Positions 24,199-32,338 of a DNA stretch of 46,110 bases are shown here, one piece after another. The stretch spans positions 1 through 46,110 of the forward strand of contig JADFSH010000015.1 in assembly GCA_022560875.1 (NCBI GenBank), given 5' to 3'. A program made the translations under genes and the position numbers. This stretch comes from Planctomycetota bacterium (GTDB lineage: Bacteria > Planctomycetota > Phycisphaerae > Phycisphaerales > SM1A02). The first letter of the stretch is position 1. Every line of letters begins with the position of its first letter. The notes beneath the pieces were generated by a model that worked only from the letters and a program-made list of their open reading frames with translations, did no database searches and had not been told where the DNA came from.

Positions 24199-25662
24199 TC
24201 AGGCGGCAAGTTGGATGTCCTCGGAGACTTCTTCGAGCCGTTGCTCTTCCCCGTCTGCCTGGCGGTATCGAATTTGCTGGTCCTCACTCCAGAAGATCTT
24301 GATCGGACCTCGGAGGGGCTTTCTAAAAACCATCTCATGCACACCGATTATCAGATGGACATTGGTGTTTATGATTTTGCCAACTTGCAGGTCAAGCTGC
24401 TGCTCTTCCATCATCTCTTTTCGAATTTCAAAGCTTTTCAACTCACACGCAGAAAGCTTCTGTCTGATTTGCGATTCCTCGAGAGACAGCTCGGTTATAC
24501 GTTCCTGCTGGCCCGGCTGGAGCATTCCCCCACTGGTATTCAACTCCTTGACTGACGCCAGAATATTTTCAAGATTTTCATTCTCTTCAGTGATGATGGA
24601 CTTCAGCTTTATTAATCGAGCGGCGAGAATCGGCACGGCGCCGAGTACCAGCGTGGTTTTAATATTCTGATCAGATCCGAGTTTTTCAACTTTGACGGAT
24701 CCGGTCACGATCGTTCTTCCTCCAATGATGGAGCCCTGCCCAAGGTTCATGTTACCTCCGATGGCAAATTCACAATTGATCAACTCGTTCTTGACGTTCA
24801 GGTCGCCTTTCACCCGACCGCGAACATTGTTGAGAAAGTTAGTGCTTGCGTTTCCGTCAACGATGAGATGACCACGATCTCGGGCCGCCATGCCGCGGCG
24901 ACAGACGAAATCGCCTCCACACATAATGGTGGCCGCTTCGATGAGACCGTCGATCGTGATTTTTTCCGTCGCCTTGACCACGAAACAATCCCGAACCCCC
25001 TCCTTGACATGGACACTGCCTTCAAAATCGATGTTGCCTGTTGAGAAATCGACATATTCCTCAATTTCAAGCAGTTGAGAGATCTTGAGCGTGCGGTGTC
25101 GGTATTGGAACACCCCAGTCATCGCCGCAATCACCTTACCCGAAGGATCAACATCCAAGCTTGAATCAATGATGATATCGCAAGTCTTGCCCGGCGTGGC
25201 GCAGATGGTTTTTCCGCAGACATCAAGGCCATCGATTCCATCGGTGGGTGGCAACAATGTTGCGACATGCGTGCCTTGCTCCACCTGAATGTAGGAAACG
25301 ATGTCGTAATAATTTACGGCTTCGTCATCAAGTTCAGCTTTCGTTGTTTTTATCGCATCAAAGTTTTCGAGATCGTAAGCTTCTTCCCATTCCAATCGAC
25401 CGTCTTCACCGTTCACGGCCTTTGAGGCTTCGGCAATGACCGCTTTCAACATCCTGGGTCGGGCCTGAAAATCCTCGATCACTTCGGTCATGCGCTTCCG
25501 AATGTCGGGAGTGATCACGATCTCGGTATCGCACACAATTTGCTCCATGAGAGCAAGGTTCAACGTAGTGGGATCGAAATTCGCAGGGATCACCACGCTG
25601 GCGACAGTGCGGTCGGCGTTGATCTCCATCTCAAGTCGCGGGTCGTTGGAAGCTTCACACAT
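24199..25662 (-). CDS. FapA/DUF342 family protein
   Basis: Protein of 487 residues of the FapA (DUF342) family, whose characterised members assist polar flagellum assembly or polymer-forming functions. An N-terminal alpha/beta part (1-110) precedes the family core. That core has LLPPTDGIDGLDVCGKTI (about 137-155), then a repetitive beta-helix region (about 185-330) of short turns such as FSTGNIDFEGSVHVKEGVRD, IDGLIEAATIMCGGDFV and GRVKGDLNVKNELINCEFA. A coiled coil (about 345-415) and a short C-terminal beta region follow. The ATG at 25662 is preceded by AGGA. It lies 65 nt after a receiver-domain gene on the same strand, which suggests a joint role in motility or surface control. No flagellar genes are in view. 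Confidence 0.83.
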   Translation of the reverse strand: MCEASNDPRLEMEINADRTVASVVIPANFDPTTLNLALMEQIVCDTEIVITPDIRKRMTEVIEDFQARPRMLKAVIAEASKAVNGEDGRLEWEEAYDLENFDAIKTTKAELDDEAVNYYDIVSYIQVEQGTHVATLLPPTDGIDGLDVCGKTICATPGKTCDIIIDSSLDVDPSGKVIAAMTGVFQYRHRTLKISQLLEIEEYVDFSTGNIDFEGSVHVKEGVRDCFVVKATEKITIDGLIEAATIMCGGDFVCRRGMAARDRGHLIVDGNASTNFLNNVRGRVKGDLNVKNELINCEFAIGGNMNLGQGSIIGGRTIVTGSVKVEKLGSDQNIKTTLVLGAVPILAARLIKLKSIITEENENLENILASVKELNTSGGMLQPGQQERITELSLEESQIRQKLSACELKSFEIRKEMMEEQQLDLQVGKIINTNVHLIIGVHEMVFRKPLRGPIKIFWSEDQQIRYRQADGEEQRLEEVSEDIQLAA

Positions 25663-25727
25663 AAGCCCGTCCTGGTGCCGCCCGCGATCGCCGCTTGCTC
25701 TTTCTCTGCCCGACAGGCGAAGGGAGA

Positions 25728-26099
25728 TCAGGCGGCAGCGGCTTTGGCCATCGTTTCATTCACTCGTTCACTGAGTTGCTCGGGCGTGAACGGTTTCACC
25801 ACGTAATTATTGACGCCGGCCTTGATCGCCTCGATAACCCGAGCCTTCTCGGATTCGGTTGTCACCATGATGATCGGAGTCTTGATCCCCTGTTGACGGA
25901 TGTTCTTGACAAATGTCAATCCGTCCATGTTGGGCATGTTCCAGCCCACCAGGATCAATTCGGGATTGAACGCTGAAAGCTTGCTCAGGGCATCCTGCCC
26001 ATCGCAGGCTTCCTCAAGTTCACTATACCCGAGTTGGCCGAGGATATTCCTCTGGAACTCCCTCATGGTCTTGGAATCATCGACAAGCATGATGCGCAT
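25728..26099 (-). CDS. CheY-like receiver domain protein lacking the phospho-acceptor aspartate
   Basis: Single-domain receiver protein of 123 residues, very CheY-like throughout: acidic pair Asp7-Asp8 (VDDSKTM), WNMPNMDGLTFV, MVTTES (Thr80/81) and VKPF with Lys102. The residue aligned with the CheY phosphorylation site (Asp57, the D of DWNMPNMDG) is Gly52, from codon GGC, one base from GAC. All other active-site residues remain. It therefore probably cannot be phosphorylated in the ordinary way and may work as a fixed-state or non-phosphorylated binding partner, perhaps of the FapA-like protein encoded next. A single-base sequencing error is the simple alternative. It is the first gene of a likely receiver-fapA(-ispD) unit. 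Confidence 0.93.
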   Translation of the reverse strand: MRIMLVDDSKTMREFQRNILGQLGYSELEEACDGQDALSKLSAFNPELILVGWNMPNMDGLTFVKNIRQQGIKTPIIMVTTESEKARVIEAIKAGVNNYVVKPFTPEQLSERVNETMAKAAAA

Positions 26100-26391
26100 G
26101 ACTCAAACTCCGGGTAACGGTGAGATTCAACTGACTGAAGATGACGGTGTGACGACGAGTCGTTTCGAGCGCAATTTCGACGTGTTCACTCCCACCGGCG
26201 CTGCCAAGGATGTATCGTCAAGTGTTCGGGGAGACTTGATCATGACATGGTTCTGCCCGAACCGATAATTCACACGCCATCCGTGATATTTGAGTCATCC
26301 ATGCTGATTCTCTGTACCGGAAAACCCCACCGCGCGACGAGCGCATCTGGATCCTGAGATCAGGGCACGCACTCACCTGACGCAGTGACTT
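26100..26391. other. Intergenic region, nothing recognised
   Basis: About 290 nt between the stop of the DUF1573 lipoprotein gene and the start of the receiver gene, both on the minus strand. It should contain the receiver promoter. I see no RNA gene, convincing terminator or repeat. Confidence 0.4.
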
Positions 26392-27540
26392 CTAATCCGT
26401 AACACGACCGATAATCAGAAACGAGGCCTGATTTCGGTTGGAGTGAAAAACCAAAGGCACGTAAATGAGCCCGCGATAATCCCGGTCCGGGGTCACCTCC
26501 ACCTCATACGTCATTTTCTCGCCCTCATACATCATTCCGACCAGTTCCACGGCTAAGAGAGAGGAGGGAGATGTCACTTCAATAATCTCATCGTCAGGTG
26601 AATTACCGAACAACCACTTGAGATACACTGAAAACTTCGCGGTCGCACCCGGTTTCAGGGATCCGATCATGGCCCGTCGTTCGGACAACACCCAGTTTTG
26701 TCCCGGCGATGGAATTTCCACCCGGGTACAGGAATGTCGAATATTGACATCCAAGATGGGGCAGTCAGGGTGGTCGGTTTCAATGACAAGGTACGGTGGC
26801 ATCCGAATCCCCCGGGCGTCAAAACAGGATGATTCGTCGTATCCCGTAAAATCCCATCTGAGCGTATAATGGTTGCGCGGCTCATCAGACCCCGGATCGA
26901 AATTCACAAAATCCGGTTTCTCCCCTTGAATCGCGAGAATGGAGAAAACGCGGCTATCCAGCGACTCCACCGAGTATTCAACCACATCCTGAAAATCTGT
27001 CGCCGCTATCTGATACCGAATCGGATCCGGACTCACACGAAGGGGAAAGACTATCTCAGCCTTCACCGGCACGGTGATGAATTCATCATCGTACCCTTCA
27101 AATATCAGGCGGATTGACGCTGTTTTCAACCCCATACGATACCCGGCTTCAAACTGAGCCGGCAGGGATACGCTTTCACCGGGCGGAATCACGATATTCG
27201 CCAGTTCGACGCTGGTGCACTGACAGGAGGGCGTGCTGGAGAGAATTCGAATCGGTTTGTCGCCCGTGTTAATGATCTGCACCTCGCCGGTCACCGTCGA
27301 TCCTGCGCTGACGTATCCGATGTCGAGTACCGGGGGCTCAACCACGATCGGCGGTTTACGCGAACGTGTCGTCGTGGTATCAGGAGCCTCGCTGCCAGAT
27401 ACCAGATCATTTACCGTTGCCGCAGGAGCATTCTCTCCCGATGAGGTGGGCTCCTGCGGATCAGCGTCTTGACATGCGGCGAATGAAAGTATCGCCAGAA
27501 CCGCCGCAATTGTGACAAAGAGATATCGTGTGTTCTTCAT
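26392..27540 (-). CDS. DUF1573-containing lipoprotein
   Basis: Predicted lipoprotein of 382 residues. The ATG at 27540 gives a signal peptide MKNTRYLFVTIAAVLAILSF ending at AAC, so Cys22 should be lipidated; an upstream start at 27657 would bury this signal. A Ser/Thr/Pro-rich spacer (25-65) is followed by a DUF1573 domain (ILDIGYVSAGSTV-like start near 72, INTGDKPIRILSSTPSCQCTSVE, VIPPGESVSLPAQFEA), an immunoglobulin-like fold common in planctomycete surface proteins. A second beta-rich region follows. Function is unknown. It stands alone, with about 290 nt of apparently empty sequence on either side. Confidence 0.83.
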   Translation of the reverse strand: MKNTRYLFVTIAAVLAILSFAACQDADPQEPTSSGENAPAATVNDLVSGSEAPDTTTTRSRKPPIVVEPPVLDIGYVSAGSTVTGEVQIINTGDKPIRILSSTPSCQCTSVELANIVIPPGESVSLPAQFEAGYRMGLKTASIRLIFEGYDDEFITVPVKAEIVFPLRVSPDPIRYQIAATDFQDVVEYSVESLDSRVFSILAIQGEKPDFVNFDPGSDEPRNHYTLRWDFTGYDESSCFDARGIRMPPYLVIETDHPDCPILDVNIRHSCTRVEIPSPGQNWVLSERRAMIGSLKPGATAKFSVYLKWLFGNSPDDEIIEVTSPSSLLAVELVGMMYEGEKMTYEVEVTPDRDYRGLIYVPLVFHSNRNQASFLIIGRVTD

Positions 27541-27782
27541 GATAGTATGATTCAACTGTACGTTCCTGATTCGTTGGATATCCATACGACATTCGCAATT
27601 CAAACCGGCAATGATACCGGCGGCATACGAGTGCTTTCGCCCATTTTGACTCGCCACTCATCCGGATCGGTTACTCTCTGGCGACAATTCCTTGAAAACC
27701 GAGTCTGCGGCACAGATCCAGGTTGAAGGAAAACGACAGTTTTCCTCCATTATTGCCTGGACTTGACGACGGGGATCTCAAT

Positions 27783-27811
27783 TTGACCCAGCGCTGAAGC
27801 CCTGCAAAGAT
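27783..27811 (+). promoter_or_regulatory. Putative tRNA-Leu promoter
   Basis: TTGACC at 27783-27788 and AAAGAT at 27806-27811 are separated by 17 nt, and the second box is preceded by TGC, making an extended -10. Transcription would begin roughly 7 nt before the tRNA. The -35 is a good match to sigma-70-type sites; the -10 is weak. Confidence 0.4.
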
Positions 27812-27824
27812 TGGCACTGTCCCA

Positions 27825-27909
27825 GCCGGAGTGGCGGAATTGGCAGACGCGCCGGATTCAAAATCCGGTGCCCGTTTAGGGCGTGTGGGTTCGAGTCCCA
27901 CCTCCGGTA
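27825..27909 (+). tRNA. tRNA-Leu (anticodon CAA)
   Basis: An 85-nt class II tRNA. The acceptor stem is GCCGGAG / CTCCGGT with a G-U closing pair and discriminator A at 27909. The D arm contains the AATTGGC loop. The anticodon stem CCGGA / TCCGG encloses the loop TTCAAAA, giving anticodon CAA. A long variable arm (TGCCC-GTTTA-GGGCG) and the T arm GTGGG-TTCGAGT-CCCAC complete the fold. The 3' CCA is not encoded. It reads UUG leucine codons. A broken oxidoreductase gene in the opposite orientation begins right at its 3' end. Confidence 0.97.
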
Positions 27910-28698
27910 TTGCAAGGTCAAACACGCGGGGCACGCGTCTGTGGGTCGGTCCGAACAGTTCACGCTGGGCTTCAGTAGGACACTCAATGATGTCATCGGG
28001 TGATCCGAGATATTCACGAATCAATTCGGACTCACATTTCAGGAACGTCCGCTCGAGATGTGAGGTGAGAAATCCGTCCTGGATGTTGATGCCGGGCGTC
28101 AGGGATAATTCCGTGACCTTGCGCAGGATCAGGGCCTGGTCCGCGGCCTGCTGGGCGCCCTGGGCGAACAGCATGATCCACCCCGTGTCGAGTGCCGCGT
28201 AAATATCGTCGTGGCCGCAATGAACATTCAGGGCATGCTTGGTCAGGGCCCGGGCGGACACCTCCAGCACCATGTCGATAGCTTGCCGGGAGCGTGATAG
28301 TACTGCTCCAGCCCATAGACGATTCCCTGTCCCGAGGTGAAATTCACCACTCGCTTACCGGTGGTGGACAAGGCAATGGCCCCCCCTTGGGCGGCATGCT
28401 CGCCTTCGGTTTCAATCGCAAGCTTGGATTGTCCGAGCACGTTGAGAGAACCCTCGGCGTCGAAAAGTTGATAATCCTCCCCCATCTCGGTGGAGGGTGT
28501 GATGGGGTAAAACACGCCGCCATCGGTGATGCGGGCTTCGGTGTGATAGGAAACCAGATGGTTGCCGTTGGTGGTGATTCGGATGCCAAGATAGCGAGGT
28601 TTTGTCTTTGATGGATAACCATCCATCTGCGGGACAGATGCGGAAGACTTGGCCTTGGTGGGACGACTGTGCTTGCCCGGTACTCCTCGTACCTTCAT
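27910..28698 (-). pseudogene. Truncated, frameshifted 2-oxoacid (pyruvate):ferredoxin oxidoreductase, N-terminal part
   Basis: The minus strand from about 28698 encodes the POR N-terminal domain: YHTEARITDGGVFYPITPST, then EGEHAAQGGAIALSTTGKRV and FTSGQGIVYGLEQYYHAPGK. After GKLST the frame runs into nonsense, and the homologous continuation (MVLEVSARALTKHAL, then HDDIYAALDTGW, NIQDGFLTSH) is in the next frame. One missing base near 28270 explains this. Homology continues to about RRVPRVFDL and stops where tRNA-Leu begins (27909). Intact enzymes of this family have over 1,000 residues, so only about the first 260 remain. The remnant keeps its own 5' end near the promoter region at 28740-28780. 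It is almost certainly non-functional; a sequencing error could explain the frameshift but not the truncation. Confidence 0.8.
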
Positions 28699-28751
28699 TC
28701 TAGGGCTTATCCGCCATCTCCAACAGGATCCCTTGTAATTACCTTTTGTTG

Positions 28752-28776
28752 TATAATCCCCTGTCAAATAAAGGAG
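28752..28776 (+). promoter_or_regulatory. -10 element and ribosome-binding site of the following gene
   Basis: A perfect TATAAT lies at 28752-28757, and AAGGAG at 28771-28776 precedes the GTG start at 28784. I could not place a good -35 box at standard spacing. The predicted leader is only about 20 nt. Confidence 0.45.
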
Positions 28777-28783
28777 CAACACT

Positions 28784-29509
28784 GTGGCACAATCATTGAA
28801 GGAAGAGCCTGAAATCAGGTTGTATGACGACGAAGGGGATTTACTGCTCCAGGCGGATGCACGCTCCGATCGGGTGATCCTGCTGCCATCGGGTGATCCA
28901 CGTCATGCCAGCAAGGATCGCGATCGCATCCGGATTCAGTGGGGACAGCACATCCTCGCGGATCTTGTCGCGGGGCGCTATCGTACCACCGTCTGCGCCG
29001 TGAATGACGTTGACAATTCCCACGGCATCATCGGCGAACTTCTTGATCTGGTCGAGACCAGTCAATGGAACGTGCAGTCCGCCACCGCTTACGCCAAAAT
29101 GTTTCACGAGTCAGTGGCAGTCCACGCAGCGGGAGACCAGGAACCGTATGTCCTCAAGTTCGATCTCGATCGGATACTGATCATGGCCATTCTCCGTCCC
29201 CAGGGGCGGGATCATTTCACCCTCGAAGATCTTTCACGGGGATTTAAGACCGTCACGAAAATGCTGGCCGGACGGCGCGAACGCTGGCCGGTCGCCAGCG
29301 TGTCATTCCTTGGAGCGAAATCGAATCGACTCGTCGATACCAACGGCGAGGAGCCGACGTTTGAAACCGTGTTGCGTCTCATGTTCGAGGCGGGTTATCG
29401 TGGCGATGTCTATCCGGCTCTCGGGATGTGGGAATTGGCGCCCACCGGTGTATTCGCAAGCTATCCCTTCCCGGAAAGTCTCACGGTGATGAGGTCAGGC
29501 GGCTTTTAG
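28784..29509 (+). CDS. Conserved-looking protein of unknown function
   Basis: Protein of 241 residues that I cannot assign to a family. It has no signal peptide or membrane helix and looks cytoplasmic, with alternating strands and helices. Notable features are an N-terminal strand pair (EIRLYDDEGDLLLQADARSD), a central alpha/beta segment (YVLKFDLDRILIMAIL) and a C-terminal GYRGDVYPALGMWELAPTG. The GTG start has a strong AAGGAG site 7 nt upstream and a TATAAT just before it, so expression is likely. It is divergent from the broken oxidoreductase gene and convergent with the molybdopterin oxidoreductase gene (24 nt between the two stops). Confidence 0.72.
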   Translation: MAQSLKEEPEIRLYDDEGDLLLQADARSDRVILLPSGDPRHASKDRDRIRIQWGQHILADLVAGRYRTTVCAVNDVDNSHGIIGELLDLVETSQWNVQSATAYAKMFHESVAVHAAGDQEPYVLKFDLDRILIMAILRPQGRDHFTLEDLSRGFKTVTKMLAGRRERWPVASVSFLGAKSNRLVDTNGEEPTFETVLRLMFEAGYRGDVYPALGMWELAPTGVFASYPFPESLTVMRSGGF

Positions 29510-29533
29510 CAGAATTACCATTAGCAATACGAT

Positions 29534-32317
29534 TCAGATTCTATAGGTATCCGGCGCTGGTTTTACGGCCCGGGCAAACCACCGGGGCCGTCGCAAATCG
29601 CCGGGACCATTTTCCGGAACCGGGCGCGTCATCGCCAGCCATTCGCGATACGCCTCCATCGACTTGGTTGTATCCACAAACACATCGCCATACTGATCTT
29701 CGGAATGCGCCGGCTCTACAGTGACGCGCTGGTGCCAGCACTGCATGCCCGAGACGGGATCGGGCTGGACGCAGAAGGTCATGTTCTGGTGGACGCCCCC
29801 ATCGGACCACCAGATGCGTTTCGTGTCGGGATCTTTGCTGGCAAAGGGGCCGATGTCGGCGACGCGCCGAAAGAGATAGCTGCCGGGGGCGGTTTCTTCG
29901 CGCACGACCTTCGCGCTCGCCCAGCGATCGGCGCCGTGATCATCGAAGAGTCGCCAGCGACCGAGGTGGTGGGAGCAGGCGATGATGCCGGGGCGGATCC
30001 CCTCCGTCACCCAGGCCTTGTTGACGTAGTGGCCGATGCGGGTGGACACGCGGATCAGATCCCCGATCTGAATCCCCAGACTCGCGGCAAACTCAGGATG
30101 AATCCACACGGGATTTGAGTTTGACAGCTCGTAAAGCCATTTCGAGTTGGCCGAGCGAGTGTGGATGAGGGTGGGCAGGCGAAAGGTGGGCACGAGGACG
30201 CATTCGCCCTTGGCAAGGTCCATGTGCTTGCGGTGGATCTGACTCTCGATGTAGCCGGGGAGGGCTTCCTCGGGCCAGCCCCATTCCTGCATGGTGGGGC
30301 TGAAGAGTTCCAGTTTGCGCGAGGGGGTGGCGAAGCCGACGCAGGACTTTTCGCCCACCTTCACCCCGATGGGCTTGCCATCTTTGATGATGCTTCCGTC
30401 TTCGCGGGTTTCGCTGTCGTCAAGTTGATCATCGGACAGCGGCTTGAGGTGATACTCGTAGGAGTCATCCTCCACCAGGAACGCCCCGTAGGTGCGCATA
30501 TATTCGAGCGGCGAAAGCCCTACCTTCTCCGCCGCTTCAGGCAGGCCCGGTACGGAGTTCTCGAAGATGTATCGGTAGTACTCCTCGATGGTGATCTTCT
30601 GACCCGTGCGATATGGCGATTCGTAGTACTTGCGGATGCCCAGCGATCCGTCCGGGTCGATACGCCATGACAGCTCGATCCAGAACTCATCCTCTTCCCA
30701 CACCTCGCCGGGATTCGCCTCGTAGGTGAATTCAAACTTCTCCCCCAGCTTCTCCCTTGCCACCCGCAGCACCGGCTGGCGGAAACTGATCCACTTCGCC
30801 GAGTGTGTCTCCTGGCTCATCAGATCGTGGCGTTCGGCGCCGTTGCCCATGGGCAGCACATAGTCCGCGTATTGCGCCGTCTCGCTCCACACCGGGGTCA
30901 GTGCCGCGTGCAGTTCGATCTTCGACTCGTCCTTGAGCACCTTTTCCCACATCATCCCGTCGGGATTCGTCCACACGGGGTTATAGACCCGCGTGAAATA
31001 CACTGCGATCTTGCCCCGCCCCTCCTCCAGAAAATGCGGCAGCAGGATCGACATCTCGTGGTACGCCAGCGGATACTCCCGTGGATACAGCAGTTCGCTC
31101 CACACCTGCTGCGGCGGGGGCTTCATGAATGGCGCGGCAACGAATTTGTTGCTCGCGTTGAGATTCGTCCCCCCCTTGGTCCCCACCGCCCCCATGAGCA
31201 CGACCAGAAACTGCAGGCACCGGGCGATCTGCCAGCCCCCGAGATTCCCCGCAGCAGCATTTCGCCAAATGTGAGTCGAGAGAGCGGTGCCCGCCTTGCC
31301 GATCTCGCGGGCAATCTCGCGGATCTTCTCGGCATCGACGCCGCATTCCTCGGCGGCAGCCTCCGGGGTAGCGTAGGCGTAGTGCTTTTTGAGTTCGGTG
31401 ATGAAATTATCGAAGGTCGGCTTGAGATCAGGGCATTTCGCTTTGAGAAATTCCCGCCAGTTCACCCACGTCTCCAGGTACTCGCGGTTGTAGAGATCCT
31501 CTTCGAGGATCACATGGGCCATGGCCAGCAGGAGCATCGACTCGGTCCCCGGCCAGGGGGCGAGCCAGTAGTCACTCATGGACGCGGTGTTGGACAAGCG
31601 TATGTCAATGGTGCAGATCTTGGCACCCTTCGCTTTCGCATCGATGATGCGCTGGGCGTGGGGATTGAAGTAGTGCCCGGTTTCGAGGTGCGCCGAAAGC
31701 ATGAGGATAAATTTGGCATGTTCGTGATCGGGCGAGGGGCGATCTGCTCCGGTCCAGAGGGTGTACCCCACGCGGGCGGAGGATGAACAGACGTTGGTAT
31801 GGGAGTTGTGGCCATCGACGCCCCAGGACTGGAGCACGCGATCCATGTAGCCGTCCGCGCCGGGGCGACCGACGTGGTACATGACCTCGGTCTTGCGATC
31901 CTCGACGATCGCGAGGCGGATCTTCGCGGCAAAGGTGTCGAGGACTTCATCCCAGGTGGTGCGCTCGAATTTTCCCGCCCCCCGCGGCCCCACTCGTTTC
32001 AGCGGATAGAGAATTCGTTCGGGATCGTTGATCTGGTTGATGGTGGCCGGGCCCTTGGCGCAGTTTTTCCCCCGCGACCCGGCATGATGGGGGTTGCCCT
32101 CCAGCTTCTTGATCTCCATCGTTTCCTTGTCCACATATGCCACCAGCCCGCACGCCGCTTCGCAATTAAAGCAGGTCGTGGGGATGAGCATGTACCGCTT
32201 CTCGACCTTCTTCGGCCAAGCCGACGCGTCGTACTCCATCCAGTCATCCCACTTGTCCATGGGGGGAAAGGATTCCAGGGGAACCGTCGTCATCTTTTTT
32301 GAGTCAGTGGTGCTCAT
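29534..32317 (-). CDS. Molybdopterin oxidoreductase, catalytic subunit (DMSO reductase superfamily)
   Basis: Protein of 927 residues from the ATG at 32317 (a TTG at 32326 would add three). It should bind Mo-bis-pyranopterin guanine dinucleotide and one 4Fe-4S cluster. The cluster motif is CFNCEAACG with the fourth Cys in GKNCAKGPAT. The presumed Mo ligand is the Cys in HTNVCSSSARVG, as in PsrA/TtrA/ArrA-type reductases. The MGD-binding region TKGGTNLNAS and the C-terminal dinucleotide-binding domain (about 715-830: WIHPEFAASLGIQIGDLIRV and following) are present. There is no Tat-type twin-arginine signal, so the enzyme should stay in the cytoplasm. The substrate is unknown. It lies 21 nt downstream of its fused ferredoxin-NrfD partner. 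Confidence 0.93.
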   Translation of the reverse strand: MSTTDSKKMTTVPLESFPPMDKWDDWMEYDASAWPKKVEKRYMLIPTTCFNCEAACGLVAYVDKETMEIKKLEGNPHHAGSRGKNCAKGPATINQINDPERILYPLKRVGPRGAGKFERTTWDEVLDTFAAKIRLAIVEDRKTEVMYHVGRPGADGYMDRVLQSWGVDGHNSHTNVCSSSARVGYTLWTGADRPSPDHEHAKFILMLSAHLETGHYFNPHAQRIIDAKAKGAKICTIDIRLSNTASMSDYWLAPWPGTESMLLLAMAHVILEEDLYNREYLETWVNWREFLKAKCPDLKPTFDNFITELKKHYAYATPEAAAEECGVDAEKIREIAREIGKAGTALSTHIWRNAAAGNLGGWQIARCLQFLVVLMGAVGTKGGTNLNASNKFVAAPFMKPPPQQVWSELLYPREYPLAYHEMSILLPHFLEEGRGKIAVYFTRVYNPVWTNPDGMMWEKVLKDESKIELHAALTPVWSETAQYADYVLPMGNGAERHDLMSQETHSAKWISFRQPVLRVAREKLGEKFEFTYEANPGEVWEEDEFWIELSWRIDPDGSLGIRKYYESPYRTGQKITIEEYYRYIFENSVPGLPEAAEKVGLSPLEYMRTYGAFLVEDDSYEYHLKPLSDDQLDDSETREDGSIIKDGKPIGVKVGEKSCVGFATPSRKLELFSPTMQEWGWPEEALPGYIESQIHRKHMDLAKGECVLVPTFRLPTLIHTRSANSKWLYELSNSNPVWIHPEFAASLGIQIGDLIRVSTRIGHYVNKAWVTEGIRPGIIACSHHLGRWRLFDDHGADRWASAKVVREETAPGSYLFRRVADIGPFASKDPDTKRIWWSDGGVHQNMTFCVQPDPVSGMQCWHQRVTVEPAHSEDQYGDVFVDTTKSMEAYREWLAMTRPVPENGPGDLRRPRWFARAVKPAPDTYRI

Positions 32318-32338
32318 GATTTTCAATCAAAAAATATC

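Noticed and set aside
27671-27824. Continuation of the PFOR-remnant frame through tRNA-Leu and beyond as part of one 200-residue protein.
   Set aside because: The translation crosses the tRNA on the opposite strand and loses all similarity at its 3' end; the tail is not protein-like.
30803-31786. A 327-codon open frame opposite the molybdopterin oxidoreductase gene.
   Set aside because: No motif; the minus-strand gene has full cofactor-binding signatures across this span.
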